A stretch of DNA of 47,146 nt from Gammaproteobacteria bacterium (GCA_024279945.1 JAJRRA010000060.1:1-47146); one strand, 5' to 3'. Positions 27,793 to 37,046 are shown, counted from the stretch's first letter. Numbers and translations: made by a program. Notes: generated by a model from the sequence alone, not told the origin.

Positions 27793-30048
27793 ATGTCTGT
27801 AAAAAATACTTCACTCATCATTCTGTTGTCACTGGCCGCGAACTGGCCGCTGGCTGCTCTGGCTCAAAGTGGCGCCTGGACTCCGCCGGTCCGGTCGACC
27901 CATATGGGTAAGGACCTGGATCGCAATTTCGACGCCCGAGAGCCCGATATCGCGTTCAACAGCAGCAACAATGAATACCTGCTGGTATGGGAAGGAACCG
28001 ACCAGCGTGGCGGGATGGCGCTGGGAGAGGCTGAGATTTACGGCCAGCGCGTGGACGTACAGAGTGGCGCACTGTTGGGAGAAAAAGCATTTCGTATCAG
28101 CTTCCAGGGGCCCGATGGCACGTCCAATTTCGATGCCCGTAACCCGGTCGTAACGTACAACCCAAAGCACAATGAATACCTGGTCGTCTGGTCCGGTGAT
28201 GATAACAGTGGCGCCCTGGTGGAAGGTGAATTCGAGATCTTTACGCAGCGTATCAATGCATCAACCGGTGCTTTGGTCGGCACACAGAATTTCCGGGTCA
28301 GTGATATGGGTCCCGATGGCAACCGGGATTACGACGCGATCGACCCCGCCGTGACCTACAACGCTGCTGAGGATATGTATTTGGTGGTTTGGCGCGGTGA
28401 GGATGGTACGGCCACGGTGCCGATCGGACATTTCGAGATTTATGGCCAGTTGCTCGATGGCGCCACCGGAGCTGAGTTGGGTAACAACGATTTCCGTATT
28501 TCGCGCATGGGTCCCGAGAACGATTCGAATTTTGATGCCTTCAGTCCGGCCGTGGCCTACAACGCCACGGATAACGAGTTCCTGGTGGTGTGGGACGGCG
28601 ATGACGACAGTGGTTCGCTGGTTCAGGATGAAATCGAGGTTTTCGCCCAGCGTCTCGACGGTGGAACCGGCGTACTGCGGGGGCCGACACCGATCCGGGT
28701 CAGTGATTCCGGTAACGACGGTGACGTTCTGCGTGAAGCCAGCCACCCCGATGTAGCCTGGAACCGCGACCGCAACGAGTACATGGTGGTCTGGTCCGCA
28801 GATGATAATGCCGGTGGACGCCCGGACGGCGAATTTGAAATTTATGGCCAGATGCTGACGGCCGCTGGTGCAGAGGCCGGGGTTAATGACTTTCTGATCA
28901 GCAACATGGGTGGATTGGGCAATGCCATTTTTGATGCGGATGAGCCTGCCATTGCCTACCACGGCGCCGCCCATCAGTTTGTCGTGAACTGGCGCGGTGA
29001 CAACGGAGTCGACGGTGAATTTGAGATTTGGTCACAACGTCTGGACGCTCCCACGCAGACACCCATCGGCAAGCCCGGACAGCGTCTCACTCACGCGGGA
29101 CCGGACAACAGCGCACTTTATGATGCACGGCGCGTCGCCATCACCGAGGATGTCACCGGCGGGCGGATTTTCATTGCGTTTGAAATGGAAGATGAAACAG
29201 CGACCCAGACCGAAGGCGAGTTTGAAGTTTATGCATCTGCCATGAGCATGGGTAGCTTCCGGGTTGCCGATGGCGTCAGCGCCTCCTGGTTTGACCCGGC
29301 CCACGATGGCGAAGGCTGGGTAGTCGAACTCATCGATGAGACGACCGCTGCGGTTTTCTGGTTTACCTATGCCACCGATGTTCCGGCCCAGGCCTGGATG
29401 GTGGGTGTCGGTAACGTAATCGACAACCGCGTGGTGATGACCGATGTGGTTATTCCAACGGGTGGTGTTTTTGGCCCGAATTTCGATCCCGCCGCTGTGC
29501 AACGGGATAGCTGGGGCAGTTTCGTACTTGAATTTGATGCCTGCGATGCGGCTGGAATGAATTACAACAGCACCATGGCTGGCTTTGACGAGGGGTCTCT
29601 GGCTCCGGTTCGCCTGTCTACACTGGCGGGCCTGGAATGCCCGGGCCCTGCGACGGTGCCGGATGCCATGGCCGGTATCAGCGGTTCCTGGTTTGATCCC
29701 ACGCACGACGGTGAAGGCTGGGTGCTGGAGTACCTGGGTGGTAACCGTATGGTCATGTACTGGTTCACCTATGATGATACGGGTAAACAGGCCTGGTTTA
29801 TCGGTGTGGGTACAGTGAGCGGTGATATTGTCACATTTGATGATGTGCTGATCTCGTCTGGAACGCAGTTTGGCGAAGCTTTTGATCCACAGTCGGTCGT
29901 CCTCGACCACTGGGGCACCGTGACGCTCACCGTGAACGGATGTAGTGACATGACGGTGGATTATGCGTCGACTGACGTACGCTACGGCAGCGGTCAGCTC
30001 AATGCACAGCGCCTGATCTCACTGAAAGGACTCACTTGCACGCGTTGA
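27793..30048 (+). CDS. Secreted repeat protein: six to seven VVW-type repeats plus two C-terminal SWFDP domains
   Basis: A 751-aa protein with a signal peptide (MSVKNTSLIILLSLAANWPLA first). Residues ~35-480 are a ~70-residue repeat whose core reads like NEYLVVWSGDDN ... EFEIFGQR; at least six copies (LLVWEG, LVVWSG, LVVWRG, LVVWDG, MVVWSA, VVNWRG), suggesting a beta-propeller-like fold. Residues ~490-751 are two copies of a ~120-residue domain with SWFDP(A/T)HDGEGWV and WFTYD, each with a pair of Cys. This C-terminal domain recurs in secreted gammaproteobacterial proteins; its function is not known. It is the last gene of the cluster, followed by a strong terminator. Extracellular or surface location is inferred. 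Confidence 0.8.
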   Translation: MSVKNTSLIILLSLAANWPLAALAQSGAWTPPVRSTHMGKDLDRNFDAREPDIAFNSSNNEYLLVWEGTDQRGGMALGEAEIYGQRVDVQSGALLGEKAFRISFQGPDGTSNFDARNPVVTYNPKHNEYLVVWSGDDNSGALVEGEFEIFTQRINASTGALVGTQNFRVSDMGPDGNRDYDAIDPAVTYNAAEDMYLVVWRGEDGTATVPIGHFEIYGQLLDGATGAELGNNDFRISRMGPENDSNFDAFSPAVAYNATDNEFLVVWDGDDDSGSLVQDEIEVFAQRLDGGTGVLRGPTPIRVSDSGNDGDVLREASHPDVAWNRDRNEYMVVWSADDNAGGRPDGEFEIYGQMLTAAGAEAGVNDFLISNMGGLGNAIFDADEPAIAYHGAAHQFVVNWRGDNGVDGEFEIWSQRLDAPTQTPIGKPGQRLTHAGPDNSALYDARRVAITEDVTGGRIFIAFEMEDETATQTEGEFEVYASAMSMGSFRVADGVSASWFDPAHDGEGWVVELIDETTAAVFWFTYATDVPAQAWMVGVGNVIDNRVVMTDVVIPTGGVFGPNFDPAAVQRDSWGSFVLEFDACDAAGMNYNSTMAGFDEGSLAPVRLSTLAGLECPGPATVPDAMAGISGSWFDPTHDGEGWVLEYLGGNRMVMYWFTYDDTGKQAWFIGVGTVSGDIVTFDDVLISSGTQFGEAFDPQSVVLDHWGTVTLTVNGCSDMTVDYASTDVRYGSGQLNAQRLISLKGLTCTR

Positions 30049-30061
30049 TCACTGTGGAGCC

Positions 30062-30097
30062 GGGGTCAGGTTCTGCGGAACCTGACCCCCTTTTTTT
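30062..30097 (+). terminator. Intrinsic terminator after the 23-30 kb cluster
   Basis: An 11-bp perfect stem GGGGTCAGGTT / AACCTGACCCC (30062-30072 and 30079-30089), loop CTGCGG, then C and seven T. It lies 14 bp after the stop of the secreted repeat protein. The T-run abuts the stop codon of the convergent minus-strand gene. Confidence 0.9.
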
Positions 30098-30812
30098 AGA
30101 ATTCCAGGTCCAGCAAGAATCTCAAAGTCCGGTTCGGACTGCTGCTGTCCAGGCCAAAGATAAGTCCGGCCTCCCAGTTAAATTTCTTGTTGCCGTCCAG
30201 CTTGATCTGACCCTTGCAAGCCGGACCCAGGCCCAGGGTGTCCTGACCGCTGTAAAACTCCACGGCAGGTTCAAAGCCTCTGGAATAGCGATAACGGGCT
30301 TGCAGGCTCAGTCTCGATTCAAAACTGTCGGTGCTGTCTGAGCCCCATTTGTTGAGCAGAAACAGATTGGCGGTACCGCTCCACTGTCCGCGCTCTTTTT
30401 CCATCAGGACGCCGGTCGTAAACTCCCACTTATCCAGATTGGCTTCTTTTTCCACTTCGAACAACATACCCCAGTCAGCCCAGAATTCTCCCGGCTCCGT
30501 CAATTGCCAAACAAATTCCAGTTCATAAGCCTGAATCTCAAGACTGTGATTGCTGGCTTTATGGGCAACCAGATAGACTTCGGTGAACACGCGATCTGAA
30601 AGGGCTCTTCCGTAGGCAAAACGGTGAAGCTGGACGTTATCCGGGGTTAATGGCTGGTGGTCCTGAAAGATCCCGCGCCACTCCACTTCCTGCTCCAAGG
30701 GATTGACATAGGGGTGATAGATTTTATCGATTACCGAACCGGCATAGCTTTCCTGAATCGTACAAAGAATCGCCATCAGAGACAGGGTGTAATTTAGTAT
30801 CTTCAGTTTCAT
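30096..30812 (-). CDS. Putative outer-membrane beta-barrel protein of the metal-uptake operon
   Basis: A 238-aa protein with a signal peptide (to about ESYAG) and many alternating hydrophobic strands (YELEFVWQLTEPGEF, RLSLQARYRYSRG), ending LRFLLDLEF with terminal Phe. I do not recognise a named family. Its ATG overlaps the FTR1 stop (4 bp), making it the last gene of the operon. It may aid metal delivery at the outer membrane, or be a sensor-like accessory; this is inference from context. Confidence 0.65.
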   Translation of the reverse strand: MKLKILNYTLSLMAILCTIQESYAGSVIDKIYHPYVNPLEQEVEWRGIFQDHQPLTPDNVQLHRFAYGRALSDRVFTEVYLVAHKASNHSLEIQAYELEFVWQLTEPGEFWADWGMLFEVEKEANLDKWEFTTGVLMEKERGQWSGTANLFLLNKWGSDSTDSFESRLSLQARYRYSRGFEPAVEFYSGQDTLGLGPACKGQIKLDGNKKFNWEAGLIFGLDSSSPNRTLRFLLDLEF

Positions 30813-31621
30813 ACGCTCGCGCTCCGGCTTTCAGCCTGTACTCTGGATGCGATAATCGCGGTTATTAAGATCAGTATGACACCTGCGGCATAGGCCGCGA
30901 TCTGGGCAAGTGCGGGGGTCGCCTCATAGCCGATCAATGCGTAAAGAAGCTTTCCGGTCAGTGACTCCTCCGATAACAGGCTGCTGCTGTCCCAGCCTAC
31001 CGGGGTTGATGGGATCCAGTCAGCCTGATTGAGCTGCAGGCTTGCCTGGGAAACCATCTTGCCCGAAAACAGGGCCAACAGCGACACCATGGTATTTTTT
31101 TGCCACCTGCCTTGCAGCCCCATGATGCCAAAATAAATCAGGACGCCTACACTGATGCCGATGCCCAGGCCGATGAAAGATCCAACCGTTACGGTATGGA
31201 ATACATCCTTTATCGGATAGAACCCGATCAGGTAGATCAATACCTCAGAACCTTCACGCGTGATTGCCAGCATTACGGTTGCGGCTGCCAATTGCGTAAA
31301 CAGCGAAGAACGGAAGCCGGCCCGCTGCCGGTTTTCCGGCGTCCATCCGCGAACCAGAACCCAGGTGCAGATAGCGATCAGCAAGGTCACGGATATTTGC
31401 AGGCTGGCGTTGACGATTTCCTGACCGGTGTATTCAAACCATTCCGAAACATGTCCTATTTCAAGGGCATAGACCAGGGAAAACGCCAGCCCCCCGCCAA
31501 TAGCATAGATCACCCAGCTCATTTTATGCGACAGTTGCTGGCTGGCCGCCAGTAACAAGCTCACCAGCAGAGCCGCTTCAAGGGTTTCCTGTAAAACGAG
31601 AATGACTGAACTCAGTAGCAT
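30809..31621 (-). CDS. FTR1-family high-affinity iron permease
   Basis: A 270-aa integral membrane protein of seven hydrophobic segments. The FTR1/EfeU iron-binding motifs are recognisable: QETLEA near the N-terminus, where the family usually has REGLE, and TREGSEVLIY in the middle, which keeps REGxE. A tight fit to the upstream cupredoxin (16 bp) and downstream OMP (overlap) indicates one transcript. Compared with the Bordetella/Brucella FtrABCD system, this set has a cupredoxin and permease but no P19 or FtrD ferredoxin. Substrate iron is inferred from family. Confidence 0.85.
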   Translation of the reverse strand: MLLSSVILVLQETLEAALLVSLLLAASQQLSHKMSWVIYAIGGGLAFSLVYALEIGHVSEWFEYTGQEIVNASLQISVTLLIAICTWVLVRGWTPENRQRAGFRSSLFTQLAAATVMLAITREGSEVLIYLIGFYPIKDVFHTVTVGSFIGLGIGISVGVLIYFGIMGLQGRWQKNTMVSLLALFSGKMVSQASLQLNQADWIPSTPVGWDSSSLLSEESLTGKLLYALIGYEATPALAQIAAYAAGVILILITAIIASRVQAESRSASV

Positions 31622-31637
31622 GCTGATTCCTTACCGT

Positions 31638-31982
31638 TCACCGGACTCGGATAACCCCCTGTGCCGTGGTGGGATAGAACTCACCAATAAACGGGTAGTC
31701 ACCAGCCTTGACCGGGCCGATGAAAATAACCGCTTTGCTGTTGCCGCTGATCACTTTTTCGCGGTTGAGTGGATAGCTCTCGAATTCCTCGGGGGTCGGA
31801 TCACGGTTTATGATCAGCAGCTTGACCTTGGTGTTGGCCGGAACATCCACCTCGGAAGGAAAAAACAGGTGGTCCCTGATTTCAATCTCAATGACCGGTG
31901 TCGCGGCGGCGACAGACTGACATCCCATACCCAGCAACACACACCAGCGGAGCAGAAGTTTAATGTGTGCTTGTAGTTTCAT
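31638..31982 (-). CDS. Periplasmic cupredoxin-like protein
   Basis: A 114-aa protein with a signal peptide (MKLQAHIKLLLRWCVLLGMG then AAA). The core IRDHLFFPSEVDVPANTKVK and GDYPFIGEFYP match EfeO/FtrB-type cupredoxins. The usual Cys and the His of a typical GxFH loop are not present (GEFYP instead), so type-1 copper binding is doubtful. It probably acts as a periplasmic metal chaperone or partner of the permease. Its ATG overlaps the kinase stop (4 bp). Confidence 0.8.
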   Translation of the reverse strand: MKLQAHIKLLLRWCVLLGMGCQSVAAATPVIEIEIRDHLFFPSEVDVPANTKVKLLIINRDPTPEEFESYPLNREKVISGNSKAVIFIGPVKAGDYPFIGEFYPTTAQGVIRVR

Positions 31983-33298
31983 AATCCACTTGACCTTATC
32001 AACGGGAAGGAGACAACAAAGGCGGTTCCGGTCTCAAACCTGGAATCTGTAATGGTAATCGAGGCATCGTGAAGTTCAACAATGTGCTTGACGATGGCCA
32101 GTCCCAGCCCGCATCCGTGCTCGCCGGTACTGTGGCGGTCACCCCCGACCCGATAAAAGCGCTGAAAGACAGACTTACGCTCATCTTCAGGTATGCCGGG
32201 ACCATTATCTTCAATTGTCAGCGTGATGCAATGTTCAGACTGATGGACGGAAACACTGATGTGACCGCTGGGAGGGGTGTACTTATTGGCATTACCCAGC
32301 AGATTTTGCAGTAGTGTGGTCAGTGCAAAGTGATCTCCGGACAGGTAGCAGGGCTCACCGGAAAACGTTACTTGTTGATTCTTCGTTTCAAAGAGAGGGT
32401 ATTTCAGGGCGACCACTTCCTGGGCCAGGGCGGACAAGTCGACCCTCTTGAAGTTGGCGTTAAACTGATCGGGCGAACTCCGGTAGAGATCCAGGATTTG
32501 CTCGACGATGTGTCCCAGGCGGTCGGTGGAGTCTCTCAGTTCCTTGATGTTTTTGTTGTCTGCGGTCGCATCCTGTTGTGCATTGTGTAGCTGGACCTTC
32601 AATGTACTGATGGGGGTGCGTAACTCGTGTGCGGCATCAGAGGCAAACTGTTTTTCGCGTAGCAAGGACGTTTCCAGACGCTTCAGCAGGCGGTTGGAGG
32701 ATTGCCCGATCTGGGACAGTTCCTGGTACGCGGCATGGTAGGTCAGGGGGCTGAGGTCATCGGCCTGTTTGCTGCCGAGCTCATCGGCAAATTGGCGCAA
32801 GGGCCTCAAGCCCCGGCTGACAATCAGCCAAATCAGCAGGCCGACCACCGGCAGACCCAGCAAGACGGGCCAGACGGCTTCCAGAATGACCTCCTCAGCC
32901 AGCGCATTGCGCAAATCGGTACGTTCGGCAGCCATCACCCAGTCTTCACTGAGACTGTTGAAGTAGGTAACCGTGCGCCAGCGATAGCCGGCAAAGTTAT
33001 TGAAACCGAAACCGGGTTCGAAAGAGGCGATGCGGGTGTCAGGTGCATTGTCCGATGCGGCAATCAGTTCATTACGTCGCCACACCTGGAACGCGATGGT
33101 ACTGTCCTGATGGAAACGGGCGACAGCATTTTCCGTATGCAAATTGGCGATCAGCGTGGCGGTATCCAGCAGTTGTCTGTCGAACAACCGGTTTGCTTCT
33201 GCCATGCTGGACTGGTAACCCTTGAGGGCGGCCACGAAGATGAACAGGGTAATGATGGACAGAATAACGGTGACCAGGAAAACACGAATCGATTTCAC
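31979..33298 (-). CDS. Sensor histidine kinase (QseC/PmrB-like)
   Basis: A 439-aa membrane kinase. TM1 is at about 5-25 and TM2 at about 142-162, with a ~115-residue periplasmic sensor between. HAMP-like segment ~165-215, DHp with DAAHELRTPISTL (His 224), N-box LLGNANKYTP, G1 DNGPGIPEDE, F-box FQRFYR and G2 GCGLGLAIV. All catalytic residues look intact. It overlaps the regulator by 4 bp upstream and the cupredoxin by 4 bp downstream, so it very likely senses a metal-related signal and controls its own operon. Confidence 0.9.
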   Translation of the reverse strand: MKSIRVFLVTVILSIITLFIFVAALKGYQSSMAEANRLFDRQLLDTATLIANLHTENAVARFHQDSTIAFQVWRRNELIAASDNAPDTRIASFEPGFGFNNFAGYRWRTVTYFNSLSEDWVMAAERTDLRNALAEEVILEAVWPVLLGLPVVGLLIWLIVSRGLRPLRQFADELGSKQADDLSPLTYHAAYQELSQIGQSSNRLLKRLETSLLREKQFASDAAHELRTPISTLKVQLHNAQQDATADNKNIKELRDSTDRLGHIVEQILDLYRSSPDQFNANFKRVDLSALAQEVVALKYPLFETKNQQVTFSGEPCYLSGDHFALTTLLQNLLGNANKYTPPSGHISVSVHQSEHCITLTIEDNGPGIPEDERKSVFQRFYRVGGDRHSTGEHGCGLGLAIVKHIVELHDASITITDSRFETGTAFVVSFPLIRSSGL

Positions 33299-33954
33299 GG
33301 TTTTTTGACCTGATAGCCGATGCCCCTGACTGTTTTAATGAAATCTGAGCCCAGCTTTTTACGCAAATGATGAATATGTACTTCAAGAGCATTGCTGGAA
33401 ACTTCTTCATCCCAGTTGTACAACTGGTTTTCCAGTGCGCTTCGGGTCAGTATCCGGCCGGCATTTTCCAGCAACGCTTTCAGCAACATAAATTCCCTGC
33501 GTGAAAGCTCGAGCGCCTCACCGGACACAGATACTGAGTTGCTGTTGACGTCCAGTGTGACGTGACCGACAGAGATTTCAGCCGTATCGGATGTGCTCAG
33601 CCGACGTTCCAGTACACGCAAGCGGGCGAAAAGTTCTGACATCTCGAATGGCTTGGGCAGGTAATCATCGGCGCCACTGTCCAGGCCAATGATTTTGTCA
33701 TCAAGCTGAGCGCGCGCGGTGAGGATCAGCACCGGTAATCCGGCATGCTTTTTCCTGATCCGTTTGAGCACGCTGATGCCATCGATGTCAGGCAGTCCGA
33801 GGTCGAGAATGACAATGTCGGGCGGGTCGGTACTGATGATGTAGATAGCCGCCTCACCGGTCCCCACCGCATTGGCTACATAGCCTTGTTTTTGCAGGGC
33901 CTGCAACAGTGCGTTTGCTAATGCATGATCATCTTCGACCAACAACAGTTGCAT
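33295..33954 (-). CDS. OmpR-family response regulator
   Basis: A 219-aa response regulator from ATG 33954 (an upstream start at 33984 would add ten residues before MQLLLVEDD). Receiver domain: EDD, phospho-acceptor Asp51 in VILDLGLPD, LTAR and KPF. C-terminal winged helix: ELSRREFMLLKALLENAG and ALEVHIHHLRKKLG. It is the first gene of the operon regulator-kinase-cupredoxin-FTR1-OMP, all overlapping or nearly so. The 81-bp upstream region holds the presumed promoter; I see no clear direct-repeat OmpR site. Confidence 0.9.
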   Translation of the reverse strand: MQLLLVEDDHALANALLQALQKQGYVANAVGTGEAAIYIISTDPPDIVILDLGLPDIDGISVLKRIRKKHAGLPVLILTARAQLDDKIIGLDSGADDYLPKPFEMSELFARLRVLERRLSTSDTAEISVGHVTLDVNSNSVSVSGEALELSRREFMLLKALLENAGRILTRSALENQLYNWDEEVSSNALEVHIHHLRKKLGSDFIKTVRGIGYQVKKP

Positions 33955-34035
33955 GTGACCAGGCTCCCGGAGTCCTTGATTCAAGTTTTATTGACAGAAG
34001 CAATAATGCCTGCATAATTTTCTTTTGTCTTTATA

Positions 34036-35208
34036 TCAATCCTTTTTCAGCATTTCAAAAATCTCCAGCACACGATCGATATATTGCTCTTTTGTGAACT
34101 GTGTGATGGCTGCCTGACGCCCGTTCTGTCCCAGAAATTCGGCATGTTCACGATCAGCTAAAATTCGCCCGAGGGCCTCTGCCAGGGAGTTTGTATCGCC
34201 AGGGGGCACCAGGTAACCGGTTTCTCCGTCAGTCAGTTGTTCAGTCAGTCCACCGCTGCGGCTTGCCACCACTGCAGTACCGCGCATCATGCTTTCAACG
34301 CAGACCAGCCCGAAGGGTTCCTCCCACAGTGAGGGCACCGCCTGAACCCAGGCGGAAGCAAGTATTTTTTCCATGCTCAGACAGTCAAGGTGACCGGTAA
34401 AATCTACCACCTGGCTGATGCCATGTTTGTCTGCCAGATGCTCAAGCCGGGTGCGCTCAGGCCCGTCCCCCAGAATCAACAAACGGGCTTGGGGTATTTG
34501 CCGGTGCACCATAGCCATCGCCGAGAGCAACACATCCACTCCTTTCTTGGGAACCAGGCGACCTGCATAAGCAATGGTCGGACGATTGCCCAAAGGTGGA
34601 CGTTGATCTTGTTGTGGAACACCAAGGTGCACATAACCGTCTACCGGCACGTTTTCCTCGCGCAGTCGTTCGGCCACCCAGCTACTGTTGGCAAAAATAT
34701 AATCAAATACATCCAGATCGGTCAGGCGGCGCTGCACAGCGTCCCGTGCCACGCCGAGCCAGGGCATGCACCCACTGGAACGGCAATTGATTCCGGCCGG
34801 CAGGTGGCAAGGGCTGCCATCGGGGAGTGTTTTGGTGTTCAGGGGGCACAGAAGGTTGTAATTGATAACACTCAGCGCGCAGGGGACCTCACGCAAAAGC
34901 GGCAAGACCAGCGGAGAAAGCTGGGTCAGAAACATTTTGACGAACACCACATCAGGTTGAAAAGACTTCAGCACCTGGCGCAAGCGAAACCAGGCGTGCG
35001 GGTTGCAGGCCTGAAGCCCACGTCTGAGCGGCGAGACAGTACCAAAGCAGGTTTCGTCTGCAGCGATCGGGAGCGGTAATGGCTGTGCCGTGCTGGTAAA
35101 CAAAAGCACCTGATGGCCACGCTTCCGCAGCGCATCGCGCAAATTAACAACCATTACTTCCGCCCCGCCACTCAGGGTTCCGTAATCGTGCAGCAAAAGA
35201 ATTCGCAT
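34036..35208 (-). CDS. Glycosyltransferase family 4 (GT-B)
   Basis: A 390-aa GT-B enzyme. MRILLLHDYGTLSGGAE holds the N-terminal Gly-rich loop, and GRLVPKKGVDVLL and EEPFGLVCVESMMRGTAV hold the donor-binding E-x7-E motif. A Cys-rich stretch (NLLCPL, CHLPAGINC, SSGC) is typical of one subgroup. Start ATG 35208. It is the most promoter-distal gene of a minus-strand glycan cluster, 9 bp after the GT2 gene at 35218. It probably adds a sugar to a surface polysaccharide or lipid-linked glycan; donor and acceptor unknown. Confidence 0.85.
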   Translation of the reverse strand: MRILLLHDYGTLSGGAEVMVVNLRDALRKRGHQVLLFTSTAQPLPLPIAADETCFGTVSPLRRGLQACNPHAWFRLRQVLKSFQPDVVFVKMFLTQLSPLVLPLLREVPCALSVINYNLLCPLNTKTLPDGSPCHLPAGINCRSSGCMPWLGVARDAVQRRLTDLDVFDYIFANSSWVAERLREENVPVDGYVHLGVPQQDQRPPLGNRPTIAYAGRLVPKKGVDVLLSAMAMVHRQIPQARLLILGDGPERTRLEHLADKHGISQVVDFTGHLDCLSMEKILASAWVQAVPSLWEEPFGLVCVESMMRGTAVVASRSGGLTEQLTDGETGYLVPPGDTNSLAEALGRILADREHAEFLGQNGRQAAITQFTKEQYIDRVLEIFEMLKKD

Positions 35209-35217
35209 CGAAACGGA

Positions 35218-36195
35218 CTACTGCATAAACTCAGCGCGGTCAGCAGCGGTGAGATACGGTTCCCGGTCCAGATCATAACGACCGGCGGTCAGTGCGCTGT
35301 TGCCTTCGCCGAACGCGAAGCCCAGCGCTTGCCCGACGGCATCAACCAGCAAGGCCAGTAGCAGCAGAGGTGTAATTCGCAGCAGTTGTCGGCGCACGGG
35401 TGGCGACCATAGCCGTGACCAGAGCGCACGAATTCTGAGCAAGGGAAAAAGCGGACTCGCCGCAACATATACCAGGCGACGTCCCGGTGACCATTCTCCG
35501 GTACGGGCCCGGGTAGCCGAAGATGCACGGGCAGAATGCAGTCTCAAGTTCAGCATTGCACCGATGAGGGACGGGTTGAGATGTGTCATGCGCGCCTGTG
35601 GTTCACGATAAAAGCGTGCACCACGATGTTTCAGCTCCTCCATCAGGCCTCCATCGCGTGCAAGCATGTCCGCCAGACGGTTCCCAAAGGCGGTCAATGC
35701 CTCCCGCCTGAACGTGCTGTTGTTGCGGGAAACACGCTCAACTTCCCCGCTGGGCGCAAGTTCATCGTGAAACACGTAGGACATCAAATGTTCCACCCAA
35801 CTGGTGGCAGTAGAGAGGTTCGCATTTGAGATAACGCAGCCGACGATGGTCCATGGCCCCCGGTAAGCGCGCACGATGGCTTCTCCCCAGGAGGGTTCGG
35901 GATAGACGTGGTTTTCCAGCAGCGCAACCACTGCAGCGCTCGCGGCCTCGATTCCAGGGGCGAATGCCCGCTCGACTTCGTCGATGGGACCCACTGCCAT
36001 TTTATGGCAGCGGGAAAATCCGGCAATCAATGAAGGGTCGAGGTCATCGAAAGAGCTGTCGGTGGGGGCCAGAAGAATCAGTTCGATGCGGTCACGTATG
36101 GTTTGTTTTTGCAGGAACCGCAAGGAGCGTTTGAGTGTTGCACAGCGCTTTGGTGTCGCCATGATAACCGTCAGTTCGGGGACACTCGTGTTCAT
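35218..36195 (-). CDS. Glycosyltransferase family 2-like protein
   Basis: A 325-aa protein with GT-A/GT2 pattern (LTVIMATPKRCATLKRSLRFL, then NNSTFRREAL and DGGLMEELKHRGARF). In place of the usual DxD there is LLENHVYP, so metal binding may differ. Two C-terminal hydrophobic segments (LRITPLLLLALLVDAV) may anchor it to the inner membrane. ATG 36195 overlaps the stop of the preceding GT2 by 4 bp. Confidence 0.75.
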   Translation of the reverse strand: MNTSVPELTVIMATPKRCATLKRSLRFLQKQTIRDRIELILLAPTDSSFDDLDPSLIAGFSRCHKMAVGPIDEVERAFAPGIEAASAAVVALLENHVYPEPSWGEAIVRAYRGPWTIVGCVISNANLSTATSWVEHLMSYVFHDELAPSGEVERVSRNNSTFRREALTAFGNRLADMLARDGGLMEELKHRGARFYREPQARMTHLNPSLIGAMLNLRLHSARASSATRARTGEWSPGRRLVYVAASPLFPLLRIRALWSRLWSPPVRRQLLRITPLLLLALLVDAVGQALGFAFGEGNSALTAGRYDLDREPYLTAADRAEFMQ

Positions 36196-37046
36196 TGGCC
36201 GGACTCGCGCAGCAAGGAAATCCAGCCGAGACCATAACAGGCCACACCGACCGCCAGGAGGTTAAAAAGATAAATTGCCTGCGGCATCGATAATTCGCAG
36301 GAACTGACGACTTTACGGAAGATTTCCATACGCTCGGAATTGTGCAGCGGGCGGGCTGTTGTTATGTGGCCATAGCTGCGTGCGCTGCGTCCGTAAATAA
36401 AGGCTTTTTTGAAATACGTGAACGATGAGCGGATCTCCGTGTGGTCGACCACCGCATCGGGCCGATATAAAACAGCATCAGTGCCGTAACGGTTCAGCAC
36501 ACGTTGCACAAAAATTACGTCCGCACCCCGGGGGCGTTCGTCAAAAAAACCCACTTCATCGAAAATTTCACGGCGGGTCATCAGACAGTTTGTGTGTCCG
36601 TAATAAATACTGGCGTCTGTACTGGAAAGGACAAAAATTTCCTTGAAATGATCGTAGCTCCCAAGCAGGCGTACTGCGGTAGTGGGGCCGGACGGGATAT
36701 CGCGGCCCATGACTATTTTGACGGCGGGGTCAGCCAGACCATCTTGTAGGCGGCTCAGCCAGTTCTTGTCAGGTATGCAGTCCGCGTCGGTGAAGCCTAT
36801 CAGTTTACCTGCAGCAGCCCGCACGCCACGATTTCTGGCTTTGTAAGCACTGCGCTGACTTTCCGCGAGAACTTTCACTTTGTGGTAGCGTCGTGCGATG
36901 GCCACAGAATTATCCGTGGACCGGTTATCCACCACAATCACTTCGAAGCTGGCTGCAGGCAGGTTCTGGCTGAACAGAGCATCAAGGCAGTTTCCCAGGC
37001 TAGCGGCGGCATTGTGCACCGGAACGATAACAGAAACCTCGATCAC
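36192..37046 (-). CDS. Glycosyltransferase family 2
   Basis: A 284-aa GT2 enzyme with SVIVPVHNAAASL, VVDNRSTDNS and GFTDADCIP (DxD type, active-site metal), plus GFFDERPRGAD. One or two hydrophobic segments near the C-terminus suggest membrane association. The start is GTG at 37046, overlapping the oxidoreductase stop (GTGA), so translation is coupled. Confidence 0.82.
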   Translation of the reverse strand: MIEVSVIVPVHNAAASLGNCLDALFSQNLPAASFEVIVVDNRSTDNSVAIARRYHKVKVLAESQRSAYKARNRGVRAAAGKLIGFTDADCIPDKNWLSRLQDGLADPAVKIVMGRDIPSGPTTAVRLLGSYDHFKEIFVLSSTDASIYYGHTNCLMTRREIFDEVGFFDERPRGADVIFVQRVLNRYGTDAVLYRPDAVVDHTEIRSSFTYFKKAFIYGRSARSYGHITTARPLHNSERMEIFRKVVSSCELSMPQAIYLFNLLAVGVACYGLGWISLLRESGQ

